Shown piece by piece: positions 25,205-32,028 of a stretch of 64,000 bases of DNA. Position numbers and translations under genes: made by a program. Below the pieces are notes generated by a model. That model was not told the DNA's origin, did no database searches, and saw only the letters and a program-made list of their open reading frames with translations. Where the stretch lies: contig NZ_MKQR01000026.1 of NCBI RefSeq assembly GCF_001940455.1, positions 763,315-827,314 of the forward strand. The letters run 5' to 3'. How positions within the stretch are numbered: the first letter of the stretch is position 1; every line of letters starts with the position of its first letter. Source of the DNA: Actinokineospora bangkokensis (GTDB lineage Bacteria > Actinomycetota > Actinomycetes > Mycobacteriales > Pseudonocardiaceae).

Positions 25205-26506
25205 ATGGCCCCCAGTCGCGTGCGCCGGGTTGCGGTCCTTGGCGGGAACCGCATCCCCTTCGCCCGGTCGAACAGCAAGTACGCGAAGGCGTCGAACCAG
25301 GACATGTTCACCGCCGCGCTCGACGGCCTGGTCGCCCGCTTCGGCCTGCAGGGCGAGCGTATCGGTGAAGTGGCGGCCGGCGCAGTGCTCAAGCACAGCC
25401 GGGACTTCAACCTGGCCAGGGAGAGCGTGCTCGGCAGCACACTGTCCCCGGAGACCCCCGCCTACGACATCCAGCAGGCCTGCGGCACCGGCCTGCAGGC
25501 CATCATGGAGGTGGCCAACAAGATCGCCCTCGGGCAGATCGACTCGGCCATCGCCGGTGGCGTGGACACCACCTCGGACGCGCCGCTGGCGGTCAACGAG
25601 GACCTGCGCCACATCCTGATCGCGCTCAACAACGCCAAGACGCTCCAGCAGCGCCTGGCGCTGGCGGCCAAGATCCGGCCCAGCCACTTCATGCCCGACA
25701 TCCCCAAGAACGCCGAGCCGCGCACCGGCCTGGCGATGGGCGACCACGCGGCGATCACCGCCAAGGAGTGGGGCATCACCCGGGAGGCGCAGGACGAGCT
25801 CGCCGCGTCCTCGCACCAGAAGCTGGCCGCCGCCTACGACCGCGGCTTCTTCGACGACCTGATCACCCCGTTCCAGGGGCTGACCAAGGACCAGAACCTG
25901 CGGGCGGACTCCACCGCGGAGAAGCTGGCCAAGCTCAAGCCGGTCTTCGGCGGCGCGGACGGCACCATGACCGCGGGCAACTCCACCCCGCTGACCGACG
26001 GCGCGTCGGCGGTCCTGCTCTCCTCGGAGGAGTGGGCCAAGGAGCACAACCTGCCGGTGCTGGCCTACCTGACCTTCACCGAGACCGCGGCCGTCGACTA
26101 CGTCCACGGCGGCGAGGGCCTGCTCATGGCCCCGGCGTACGCGGTGCCGCGGATGCTGCAGCGCGCGGGCCTGACCCTGCAGGACTTCGACTTCTACGAG
26201 ATCCACGAGGCGTTCGCCTCGCAGGTGCTGGCCACCCTGGCCGCCTGGGAGAGCGTGGACTTCGCCAAGGAGAAGCTGGGCCTCGACGCCCCGCTGGGCT
26301 CGATCGACCGGTCGAAGCTCAACGTCAACGGCTCGTCGCTGGCCGCGGGCCACCCGTTCGCCGCGACCGGCGGGCGCATCGTCGCCACCCTGGCGAAGCT
26401 GCTGGACCAGCGCGGCTCCGGCCGCGGCCTGATCTCCATCTGCGCCGCGGGCGGCCAGGGCGTCACCGCGATCATGGAGAAGCCGGAGGCGGCCGCCGCC
26501 AAGTAG
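25205..26506 (+). CDS. fadA2: acetyl-CoA C-acyltransferase (thiolase), FadA2-like
   Basis: The 433-aa thiolase has the acyl-accepting Cys in QQACGTGLQA (C93), the GHP motif in AAGHPFAATGGRI (near 383) and the second Cys in ICAAGGQGVTAI (near 412). It cleaves 3-oxoacyl-CoA or condenses acetyl-CoA. ATG 25205 has a good ttggagga site 4-5 bases upstream; an earlier in-frame start at 25166 would cover the promoter. Divergent from fabG4, as in mycobacteria, so thiolase, reductase and dehydratase together would form a reversible beta-oxidation-type module. A strong terminator follows. Confidence 0.93.
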   Translation: MAPSRVRRVAVLGGNRIPFARSNSKYAKASNQDMFTAALDGLVARFGLQGERIGEVAAGAVLKHSRDFNLARESVLGSTLSPETPAYDIQQACGTGLQAIMEVANKIALGQIDSAIAGGVDTTSDAPLAVNEDLRHILIALNNAKTLQQRLALAAKIRPSHFMPDIPKNAEPRTGLAMGDHAAITAKEWGITREAQDELAASSHQKLAAAYDRGFFDDLITPFQGLTKDQNLRADSTAEKLAKLKPVFGGADGTMTAGNSTPLTDGASAVLLSSEEWAKEHNLPVLAYLTFTETAAVDYVHGGEGLLMAPAYAVPRMLQRAGLTLQDFDFYEIHEAFASQVLATLAAWESVDFAKEKLGLDAPLGSIDRSKLNVNGSSLAAGHPFAATGGRIVATLAKLLDQRGSGRGLISICAAGGQGVTAIMEKPEAAAAK

Positions 26507-26523
26507 GCAGCGCACCGCACGCG

Positions 26524-26559
26524 CCGCGGCCCCCCGGTCCTGCGACCGGGGGGCCGCGG
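26524..26559. terminator. hairpin terminator after fadA2
   Basis: CCGCGGCCCCCCGGTC (26524-26539) pairs perfectly with GACCGGGGGGCCGCGG (26544-26559). Confidence 0.8.
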
Positions 26560-26645
26560 CGTTCGCACGGGTAGCGCTTTCTTGGTTTGTATAGGCGCTG
26601 AACTAGATATCGGTAGAGCGTTCTAGCGCGGGTCGTTTCGTCTGT

Positions 26646-27227
26646 ATGGTGCGGTTCGTGCAGCAGAGCACGCGGTGGATCGGCCTGACGGGCGGCTTGC
26701 AGGGTCGCGCGCCCCGGGGCTGGTGGTCGTGGCGCAGGGACGTGGTGCTGATAGTCCTCGCGCTGGCCGTGGCGCCGATCCCGTTGATCACCCTGCCGCT
26801 GGGTGAGTCGTGGGCAGGGCCCGCGCTCCTGCTGGCGTACCTCGGCTGCCTCGCGTGGGGGGCGGTGAGCACCGCGCTCAAGGCGCGGGAGAGGTGGCCG
26901 GTGCTGGAACTGGCCGAGGACGAGGTGCGGGTGCTCGCCCCGAGGTCGACGGCGTGGTTGGCGGTGCGCTGGGTAGACCTGGCCGACGCCGCCGCTGTCG
27001 ACGGCAAGCTGGTGCTGCGGGTCTCCGGGGAGCAGCGCGCCTGGTCCGCGGAGGGTGAGCAGGTCCCGCTCCCCGCGCACGTGCAGTGCGGGGACGCCGA
27101 CGGCGACGCGGCGGTCCTGCGGCACTTCCGGGCGGGCGACCGGTCCGGGATCGGGGAGCGGCTGGCGGAGGTCCAGGGGATCGTCGAGCGGGAGTGGGGA
27201 GGCGGGCGGTGGCGCGCGCACTCGTGA
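26646..27227 (+). CDS. membrane protein with possible bacterial PH-like domain
   Basis: A 193-aa product with two N-terminal membrane segments (VVLIVLALAVAPIPLITL and GPALLLAYLGCLAWGAVSTAL), then a soluble strand-rich part (LELAEDEVRVLAPRSTAWLAVRWVDLADAAAVDGKLVLRV) that resembles the bPH layout, and a C-terminal helix. Function unknown. No clear ribosome site precedes ATG 26646; GTG 26658 is possible. The preceding 60 bases are AT-richer than the surroundings and contain a TATCGGT motif that recurs upstream of the ATPase gene at 27496. It overlaps the following small gene by 19 bases. Confidence 0.7.
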   Translation: MVRFVQQSTRWIGLTGGLQGRAPRGWWSWRRDVVLIVLALAVAPIPLITLPLGESWAGPALLLAYLGCLAWGAVSTALKARERWPVLELAEDEVRVLAPRSTAWLAVRWVDLADAAAVDGKLVLRVSGEQRAWSAEGEQVPLPAHVQCGDADGDAAVLRHFRAGDRSGIGERLAEVQGIVEREWGGGRWRAHS

Positions 27228-27442
27228 TCGGGCTGTTCGGGGTGGTCGCCCTGCTCGCCGGGGCGTGGGCGGGGCAGCGCTCGCTGGGCGCCGCGGACGG
27301 CGGGTGGGGTGCGCGGGTGTGCGCGGCGGAGGTGAGCGCGCGGGGCTGCGCGCCTGCCTGGTTGGCGCTGCTCGCCGGGTTGCTGCTGGTGGCGACGGGG
27401 GTCGTCCTGCTGGTGGCGGCCGTCCGGGAGCGGCGCGCGTAG
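27209..27442 (+). CDS. small two-segment membrane protein
   Basis: A 77-aa product from GTG 27209 behind gggaggcgg: first hydrophobic segment LVIGLFGVVALLAGAWAG, a loop with two Cys (ARVCAAEVSARGCAPAW) that could form an extracytoplasmic disulfide, and a second segment LALLAGLLLVATGVVLLVAAV. It overlaps the upstream membrane gene and is probably co-translated with it. Function unknown. Confidence 0.65.
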   Translation: MARALVIGLFGVVALLAGAWAGQRSLGAADGGWGARVCAAEVSARGCAPAWLALLAGLLLVATGVVLLVAAVRERRA

Positions 27443-27495
27443 CGGCGTCTGGGCGACTATCGGTGGATCGCTAGAAAGCCGGATACCGTTCGACG

Positions 27496-28689
27496 ATGGA
27501 CCCGGTGCGCAACCCGTTCGCCCCCGGCGCAGGCCAGCGGCCCCCGGAGCTGGCAGGCCGCGAGAAGGAGCTGACCGCCTTCGAGGTGGTGCTGGAGCGG
27601 GTGGCCCGGGGGCGCCCGGAGCGCTCGCTGGTGCTCACCGGGCTGCGCGGGGTCGGCAAGACGGTGCTGCTCGGCGAGCTGCGGTCGATGGCCGTCCGGC
27701 GCGGCTGGGGCGCGGGCAAGGTCGAGGCCCGACCGGAGGCCGAGCTGCGCAGGCCGCTGTCGGCGGCGCTGCACCGCGCCGTGCGCGACCTGGCCGTGCG
27801 CCACCGCGCCCCGGAGCGGGTGGAGCAGGTGCTCGGGGTGCTCAAGGCGTTCGCGCTGAAGTCCAACCCGGACGGGGCCAAGCTGCGCGAGCGCTGGCAG
27901 CCGGGCATCGACGTGCCCGCCGCCACCGGGCGGGCCGACTCCGGCGACATCGAGATCGACCTGGTGGAGCTGTTCACCGAGGTGGCGGAGCTGGCCCAGG
28001 ACGTCGGCACCGGGGTGGCCGTGCTCATCGACGAGATGCAGGACATCGGCGCCGACGACGTCTCCGCGCTCTGCGCGGCCTGCCACGAGCTGTCGCAGTC
28101 GGGCGCGCCCCTGGTGGTGGTCGGCGCCGGGCTGCCGCACCTGCCCGCGCTGCTGTCGGCCAGCAAGTCCTACTCCGAGCGGTTGTTCCGGTACGCCCGC
28201 ATCGACCGGCTCGACCGCGAGGACGCCGACCGGGCGGTGCTGGCGCCGGTGGACCGGGAGGGCGCGGGCATCACCCCGCAGGCCCTCGACGCCCTCTACG
28301 AGCGCTCCGGCGGCTACCCCTACTTCATCCAGGCGTTCGGCAAGGCCGCCTGGGACGCCGCTCCCGCCGACCCCATCACCGCCGAGGACGTGCTGGTCGC
28401 CGCGCCCGAGGCGGAGGGCGAGCTGGCGGTGGGCTTCTTCGGCTCCCGCTACGAGCGCGCCACCCCGGCCGAGCGGGAGTACCTGCGGGCGATGGCCGAC
28501 CTGGCGCACGGCCGCGACGAGGGCGTCGGCACCTCGGACGTGGCCGTCTTCCTGGGCCGCAAGCCCTCCTCGCTCTCGCCCGCCCGGGACAGCCTGATCA
28601 AGAAGGGGCTCGTGTACTCGGCCGAGCGCGGCCGGATCGCCTTCACCGTGCCGCACTTCGGCCGGTACCTGCTGCAGATGGAGGAGTAG
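27496..28689 (+). CDS. AAA-type ATPase with C-terminal winged helix
   Basis: The 397-aa protein has Walker A GLRGVGKT (49-56), Walker B VAVLIDEMQD (about 173-182), an arginine-finger region and, after residue 310, a winged-helix-like end (GTSDVAVFLGRKPSSLSPARDSLIKKGLVYSAERGRIAFTVPHFGRYLLQM). The layout (ATPase followed by wHTH) is that of the archaeal-type/Orc-like ATPases found as single genes in actinomycetes; their role is unknown. ATG 27496; a hairpin follows. Confidence 0.85.
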   Translation: MDPVRNPFAPGAGQRPPELAGREKELTAFEVVLERVARGRPERSLVLTGLRGVGKTVLLGELRSMAVRRGWGAGKVEARPEAELRRPLSAALHRAVRDLAVRHRAPERVEQVLGVLKAFALKSNPDGAKLRERWQPGIDVPAATGRADSGDIEIDLVELFTEVAELAQDVGTGVAVLIDEMQDIGADDVSALCAACHELSQSGAPLVVVGAGLPHLPALLSASKSYSERLFRYARIDRLDREDADRAVLAPVDREGAGITPQALDALYERSGGYPYFIQAFGKAAWDAAPADPITAEDVLVAAPEAEGELAVGFFGSRYERATPAEREYLRAMADLAHGRDEGVGTSDVAVFLGRKPSSLSPARDSLIKKGLVYSAERGRIAFTVPHFGRYLLQMEE

Positions 28690-28698
28690 CGGTGTCTG

Positions 28699-28729
28699 CG
28701 GCTCTCTAGCTCTCACCCGAGAGAGCCGT
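28699..28729. terminator. hairpin after the AAA ATPase gene
   Basis: CGGCTCTCT and AGAGAGCCG pair around a short loop just after the stop codon at 28689. Confidence 0.6.
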
Positions 28730-28909
28730 ACACACACGCATCGTGTTCGTCTTCACCGGACAGACTCCGGTTGATCTTGAATCTCACCGGCGAATCGCCG
28801 GCCTGTGCCGCAGCTCACCGGCCAATCGTTTGTGTTCCGATCGTGTTACGTGCATACTTGAGGCATCGCAGCACGAGACCGATGAACCGCCGAAGGGGAT
28901 GCGACACCG

Positions 28910-29056
28910 ATGAACATCACTGCCAAGCTCCGTGCCCGCCGAGTCCAGGCGCGCAACCGGAGGGCGGTGTCCCGCGCGATCGAGCAGGCCGCCACGCCGT
29001 CGATGCGCCACGAGCTGATCACCCTGGCCCAGAACCAGCAGTACACCTGGCGCTGA
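28910..29056 (+). CDS. small basic protein, 48 aa
   Basis: From ATG 28910, with aagggga nine bases upstream, a 48-residue protein starts MNITAKLRARRVQARNRR, continues with AVSRAIEQAA and ends TLAQNQQYTWR. It is strongly basic at the N-terminus and helical, with no membrane segment. Short proteins with a similar 'RRAIxxAxTPxMRxEL' plan are familiar in actinomycetes but have no known role. It stands alone between two terminators, with AT-rich promoter-like sequence at 28830-28860, which supports an independent transcript. Confidence 0.7.
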   Translation: MNITAKLRARRVQARNRRAVSRAIEQAATPSMRHELITLAQNQQYTWR

Positions 29057-29133
29057 GCCCCGCCCGGGAGTGATCCGGAACACATCTCGCGTTCCGTGTA
29101 ACACCCCTGGCGCACCGCACGATGAACCGGTTG

Positions 29134-29180
29134 ACCCCGTAGTGCTGGCGGACCCCCGACCTGGCAGCACTACGGGGTTT
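29134..29180 (+). terminator. rho-independent terminator of the 48-aa gene
   Basis: ACCCCGTAGTGCTG (29134-29147) pairs with CAGCACTACGGGGT (29165-29178) and is followed by TT. Confidence 0.8.
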
Positions 29181-29229
29181 CCGCATGTCCGGGGTAGGTG
29201 CGACTGGCCGCGCAGGGCATACTGCCGCC

Positions 29230-30129
29230 GTGTTCATCGGCGTTGACGTGGGCGGGACCAAGGTCGCCGCCGGAGTGGTGGACCCGAGCGGCGTGGTCGT
29301 GTGGCGCGAGCAGCGCCCGACCCCGCGCTCGACCTCGGCGGAGGAGGTCTTCGCCCCCGTCGCCGAGCTCGTCCGCGCCGCCCTGGCCGCCCACCCGGGC
29401 GCCGAGGCGGTCGGCATCGGCTCCGCGGGCCCGATGAACACCCCCGCGGGCACCGTCTCCCCGCTCAACATCCACGCCTGGCGCGGCTTCCCGCTGCGCG
29501 ACCGCGTGGCCGAGGTGGCCCGCCTGCCCGCGCGCCTGGCCAACGACGGCACCTGCATGGCCCTCGGCGAGCAGTGGGTCGGCGCGGGCCGCGGCTCGTC
29601 GGCCCTGCTCGGCATGGTGGTGTCCACCGGCGTCGGCGGCGGCCTGGTCCTCGACGGCGCACCGTTCGCGGGCCGCACCGGCAACGCGGGCCACGTCGGC
29701 CACTTGGTGGTCGACCCCGACGGCGACCCGTGCCCCTGCGGCGGCCGCGGCTGCGTCGAGGCCGTGGCCAGCGGCCCCAGCCTCGTCCGCTGGGCCCGCA
29801 CCCAGGGCTGGCAGGCCCCCGAGCACGCCGACGCCGCCCACCTCGCCGCCGCCGCCCACCACGGCGACCCCCTCGCCCGGGCCGCCTTCACCCGCGCGGG
29901 CCGCGCCGTCGGCCTCGCCGTCGTCGCCGCCGCCGCCCTCTGCGACCTCACCCTCGCCGTCATCGGCGGCGGCGTCGCCAAGACCGGCGACCTCCTCCTG
30001 GGCCCCGCCCGCGCCACCGTCGCCACCCACGCCACCATGGACTTCATCCGCGACATCGCCATCGTCCCCGCCACCCTCGGCCAGGACGCGGGCATCGTCG
30101 GCGCCGCGGGCCTGGTCGTCCCCCGCTGA
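29230..30129 (+). CDS. ROK family sugar kinase (glucokinase-like)
   Basis: The 299-aa protein has the ROK ATP-binding start GVDVGGTKVAAGVV (4-17), the sugar-binding NDG segment (LANDGTCMALGE), the zinc-binding CPCGGRGCVEAVASG (about 168-182) and GGGVAKTGDLLL near the C-terminus. The presence of both zinc motif and catalytic Asp indicates an active kinase, most likely for glucose or a related hexose. GTG 29230 is chosen over the upstream in-frame ATG because it places the phosphate motif at the usual distance from the N-terminus. No regulator domain, so it is not a ROK repressor. Confidence 0.9.
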   Translation: MFIGVDVGGTKVAAGVVDPSGVVVWREQRPTPRSTSAEEVFAPVAELVRAALAAHPGAEAVGIGSAGPMNTPAGTVSPLNIHAWRGFPLRDRVAEVARLPARLANDGTCMALGEQWVGAGRGSSALLGMVVSTGVGGGLVLDGAPFAGRTGNAGHVGHLVVDPDGDPCPCGGRGCVEAVASGPSLVRWARTQGWQAPEHADAAHLAAAAHHGDPLARAAFTRAGRAVGLAVVAAAALCDLTLAVIGGGVAKTGDLLLGPARATVATHATMDFIRDIAIVPATLGQDAGIVGAAGLVVPR

Positions 30130-30169
30130 CCCACCCCGCAGACGCCCCGATCACCCGCGCGCTCCCGCT

Positions 30170-30200
30170 GGGGTCCCCCGGGCAAGGGGACCCCTGTTTT
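30170..30200 (+). terminator. rho-independent terminator after the ROK kinase
   Basis: GGGGTCCCC (30170-30178) pairs with GGGGACCCC (30186-30194), followed by TGTTTT: the clearest U-tract terminator in the window. Confidence 0.88.
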
Positions 30201-30297
30201 CAACGTTACCGCTGGTCAGGGCGGCAAGGAAGAACGGGCGGCGGGCTGTGGATGGTTCGGGCGGCCTGTGGATAGAGGGCGGGGCGCGGTGGGGGAG

Positions 30298-30870
30298 TCA
30301 GGACCTGGGGGTGCGGCCCATGAGGTAGAACTCGGGGTTCGGGTCCAGGGCCATGAGGTGCGCCAAGCGGTTGGACATGGCGAACAGGGCGGTGATGGCG
30401 CCGGTGTCCCAGACCTCGTCGTCGGTGAGGCCCGCGGCGCGGGCGGCGGCGAGGTCGTCGTCGGTGAGGGTGGCGGGTTCGAGGGCGAGGGTGAGGGCCA
30501 GGTCGACGATGGCGCGGTGGCGGGGGGACAGGTCGACGGCCCAGGGGTTGGTGGCGACCTTGTCCGCGAGGTGGGGGTCCTTGGCGCGGATCCGCAGGAT
30601 GGCGCCGTGGGCGACGACGCAGTAGGTGCAGCCGTTGGCGCCGGAGGTGGCGACCACGACGAGTTCGCGCTCGGCCTTGGTCAGCCCGTCGGGGCGCTCC
30701 ATCAGCGCGTCGTGGTAGTCGAGGAACGCGCGCAGCTCGGCCGGGCGGTGGGCGAGGCCGAGGAAGACGTTGGGGACGAAGCCGGACTTGTCGGCGATGG
30801 CGGTGATCCGGTCGCGCAGGTCCTGCGGGAGGGCGGACAGGTCGACGACCTCGAAGCGGCTCAGCGGCAT
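30298..30870 (-). CDS. peroxidase-related AhpD-like protein (carboxymuconolactone decarboxylase family)
   Basis: The 190-aa protein has the AhpD core with the redox pair in NGCTYCVVAHG (C81, C84, H88) preceded by a helix with the general-acid Glu, and a second helical half (TDDDLAAARAAGLTDDEVWDTGAITALFAMSNRLAHLMALDPN). Members of this subgroup are annotated as peroxidase-related enzymes and may reduce peroxides using a thiol partner. ATG 30870; single gene. Confidence 0.88.
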   Translation of the reverse strand: MPLSRFEVVDLSALPQDLRDRITAIADKSGFVPNVFLGLAHRPAELRAFLDYHDALMERPDGLTKAERELVVVATSGANGCTYCVVAHGAILRIRAKDPHLADKVATNPWAVDLSPRHRAIVDLALTLALEPATLTDDDLAAARAAGLTDDEVWDTGAITALFAMSNRLAHLMALDPNPEFYLMGRTPRS

Positions 30871-31151
30871 GACCGGACGCTAGGCCATGTCCCGCGAACC
30901 GCCACCCGGCGTGCCCGGCCTGACCGGCATCGTGCACGGCTCGGGCGCGTGGACGGTGCGTCCCTCCGGGGAGCGCATCCCCGGCCTCGCCGCAGGGGCG
31001 ACGAGGGTGTCACCCGTTCCGGGTGCTATGCGCGGAGGGTGACGTGAAACCGCGTAATCGGACAGCGGTGGACACCGGCGCCCAGGGTGGTCATTGCGTT
31101 GACAACTGACTAATCGTGACGTACTCCGTCCCGACAGCGGACGATCGAACC

Positions 31152-31167
31152 TGGCGCACCTGCGCCA
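31152..31167. promoter_or_regulatory. palindrome, possible operator
   Basis: TGGCGCA and TGCGCCA are perfectly symmetrical around CC, upstream of the membrane protein gene at 31338. No known regulator assigned. Confidence 0.4.
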
Positions 31168-31252
31168 AGTGCCGTAGCAACGGGTGTACAGCTCACCCGA
31201 TCGGTGACCCGCATCACTGCCTACCGTTCGGCGCTGAACACGCTCCGTTTAT

Positions 31253-31272
31253 CGTCTACTCCGGAGTAGACG
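31253..31272. promoter_or_regulatory. 20-bp perfect palindrome containing TACTC-CG-GAGTA
   Basis: CGTCTACTCCGGAGTAGACG reads the same on both strands; its core (31257-31268) is the same TACTC-NN-GAGTA as in the SCP2/tetR and fabG4/fadA2 promoters. It overlaps a TATCGT hexamer and lies about 65 bases before the start of the gene at 31338, as expected for a repressor site at a promoter. Confidence 0.7.
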
Positions 31273-31337
31273 GCCCTCCGGGCCGTGCGCGGGTGCAGAC
31301 TATGCGTAACCGCAGTACCACGAAGGAGTTCGTCGCC

Positions 31338-31679
31338 TTGGCCGTGACAGGAACGGAGTCCACCCGGGTGGACGTCCGACGCACCCTGCACCTGACCTTC
31401 ACCCCGGAGAACCCGGAGGTGGACGTCGTCGCCACCGCCCCCACCGTCGACCTGGCCCGCCCCGGGCAGCACCCACCCGCGCCGACCGCCCGCGAGCGGG
31501 TGCTGGTGATCGCCGAGCACCTGGTCGGCGGGTGGGCGCCGACCCTGCGCGCCGCGCTGCTGATGCTCGCCGCCATGGTGGGCTTCCTGGTGTTCGTCGC
31601 GCTGGTCGTCGGCCCGCTGGCCGCGCTCATCGGCGTCGGCGGCCTCGCGGCCGTCATCAGCACCACCCGCAGGCGGTAG
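31338..31679 (+). CDS. small membrane protein, candidate member of the TACTC regulon
   Basis: From TTG 31338, nine bases after aaggag, a 113-aa product. The N-terminal half is soluble (MAVTGTESTRVDVRRTLHLTFTPENPEVDVVATAPTVDLARPG...), followed by two adjoining membrane segments (LRAALLMLAAMVGFLVFVALVVGPLAALIGVGGLAAVIST). GTG 31344 is an alternative. The longer frame from 31116 would translate through the palindromic operators and is not believed. Function unknown; its operator places it with lipid genes. Confidence 0.65.
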   Translation: MAVTGTESTRVDVRRTLHLTFTPENPEVDVVATAPTVDLARPGQHPPAPTARERVLVIAEHLVGGWAPTLRAALLMLAAMVGFLVFVALVVGPLAALIGVGGLAAVISTTRRR

Positions 31680-31695
31680 GCGGTCCCTCCCGCGA

Positions 31696-31730
31696 CGAGG
31701 CCCCGCACTCCCCAGGAGCGCGGGGCCTCG
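31696..31730. terminator. hairpin terminator after the small membrane protein gene
   Basis: CGAGGCCCCGC (31696-31706) pairs with GCGGGGCCTCG (31720-31730). A second hairpin, GAGGCCGCT-GAGC-AGCGGCCTC, follows at 31742-31763. Confidence 0.7.
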
Positions 31731-31955
31731 TGCACACCGGGGAGGCCGCTGAGCAGCGGCCTCCCCGGCCAAGCCCGGCGCCCCTATCTGAGCCGGGGCG
31801 TGCCATCTCCAGCCAGCCGAATCCTCACCCGGCGCCGCCGCCGGTGGTCACAGGACCAAGCCTGGACGATGCCGAACAGCCGTCGCGCCAAGCCGGGAAC
31901 GATGCCGCACAGCACCCCCAGGCACTACGCCAACGTCCCCACCCCGCACCGTCCC

Positions 31956-32018
31956 CCGGCGGCCGTGAGACCAAGCCGGGGACGATGCCGGGCGGGGACG
32001 AGGGGGCGGGCGGCGGGA
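31956..32018 (+). repeat. dispersed G-rich repeat, copy B
   Basis: 31977-32018 matches the reverse complement of 21505-21546 with one difference; a shared CCGGCGGCCGT about 20 bases upstream extends the resemblance. A shorter relative sits about 85 bases upstream. Confidence 0.75.
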
Positions 32019-32028
32019 AAAATCAGAG

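Larger units (their letters stand above)
30871..31337. other. 467-bp intergenic region with two palindromes
   Basis: No convincing gene: the open frame from 31116 has poor composition until the ribosome site at 31323. The region holds the palindromes TGGCGCA-CC-TGCGCCA (31152-31167) and the 20-bp perfect one at 31253-31272. A TTGACA hexamer is at 31099-31104. Confidence 0.5.
31680..32028. other. convergent intergenic region (349 bp)
   Basis: Two terminator hairpins, then C/A-rich sequence without a gene, a partial element ccaagccgggaacgatgcc near 31891, and copy B of the dispersed repeat next to the symporter stop. Confidence 0.5.

Noticed and set aside
31116-31337. N-terminal extension of the 31338 gene with a CAKC-like motif
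   Set aside because: It would translate through two palindromic operator sequences and lacks a ribosome site; the start after aaggag is better.
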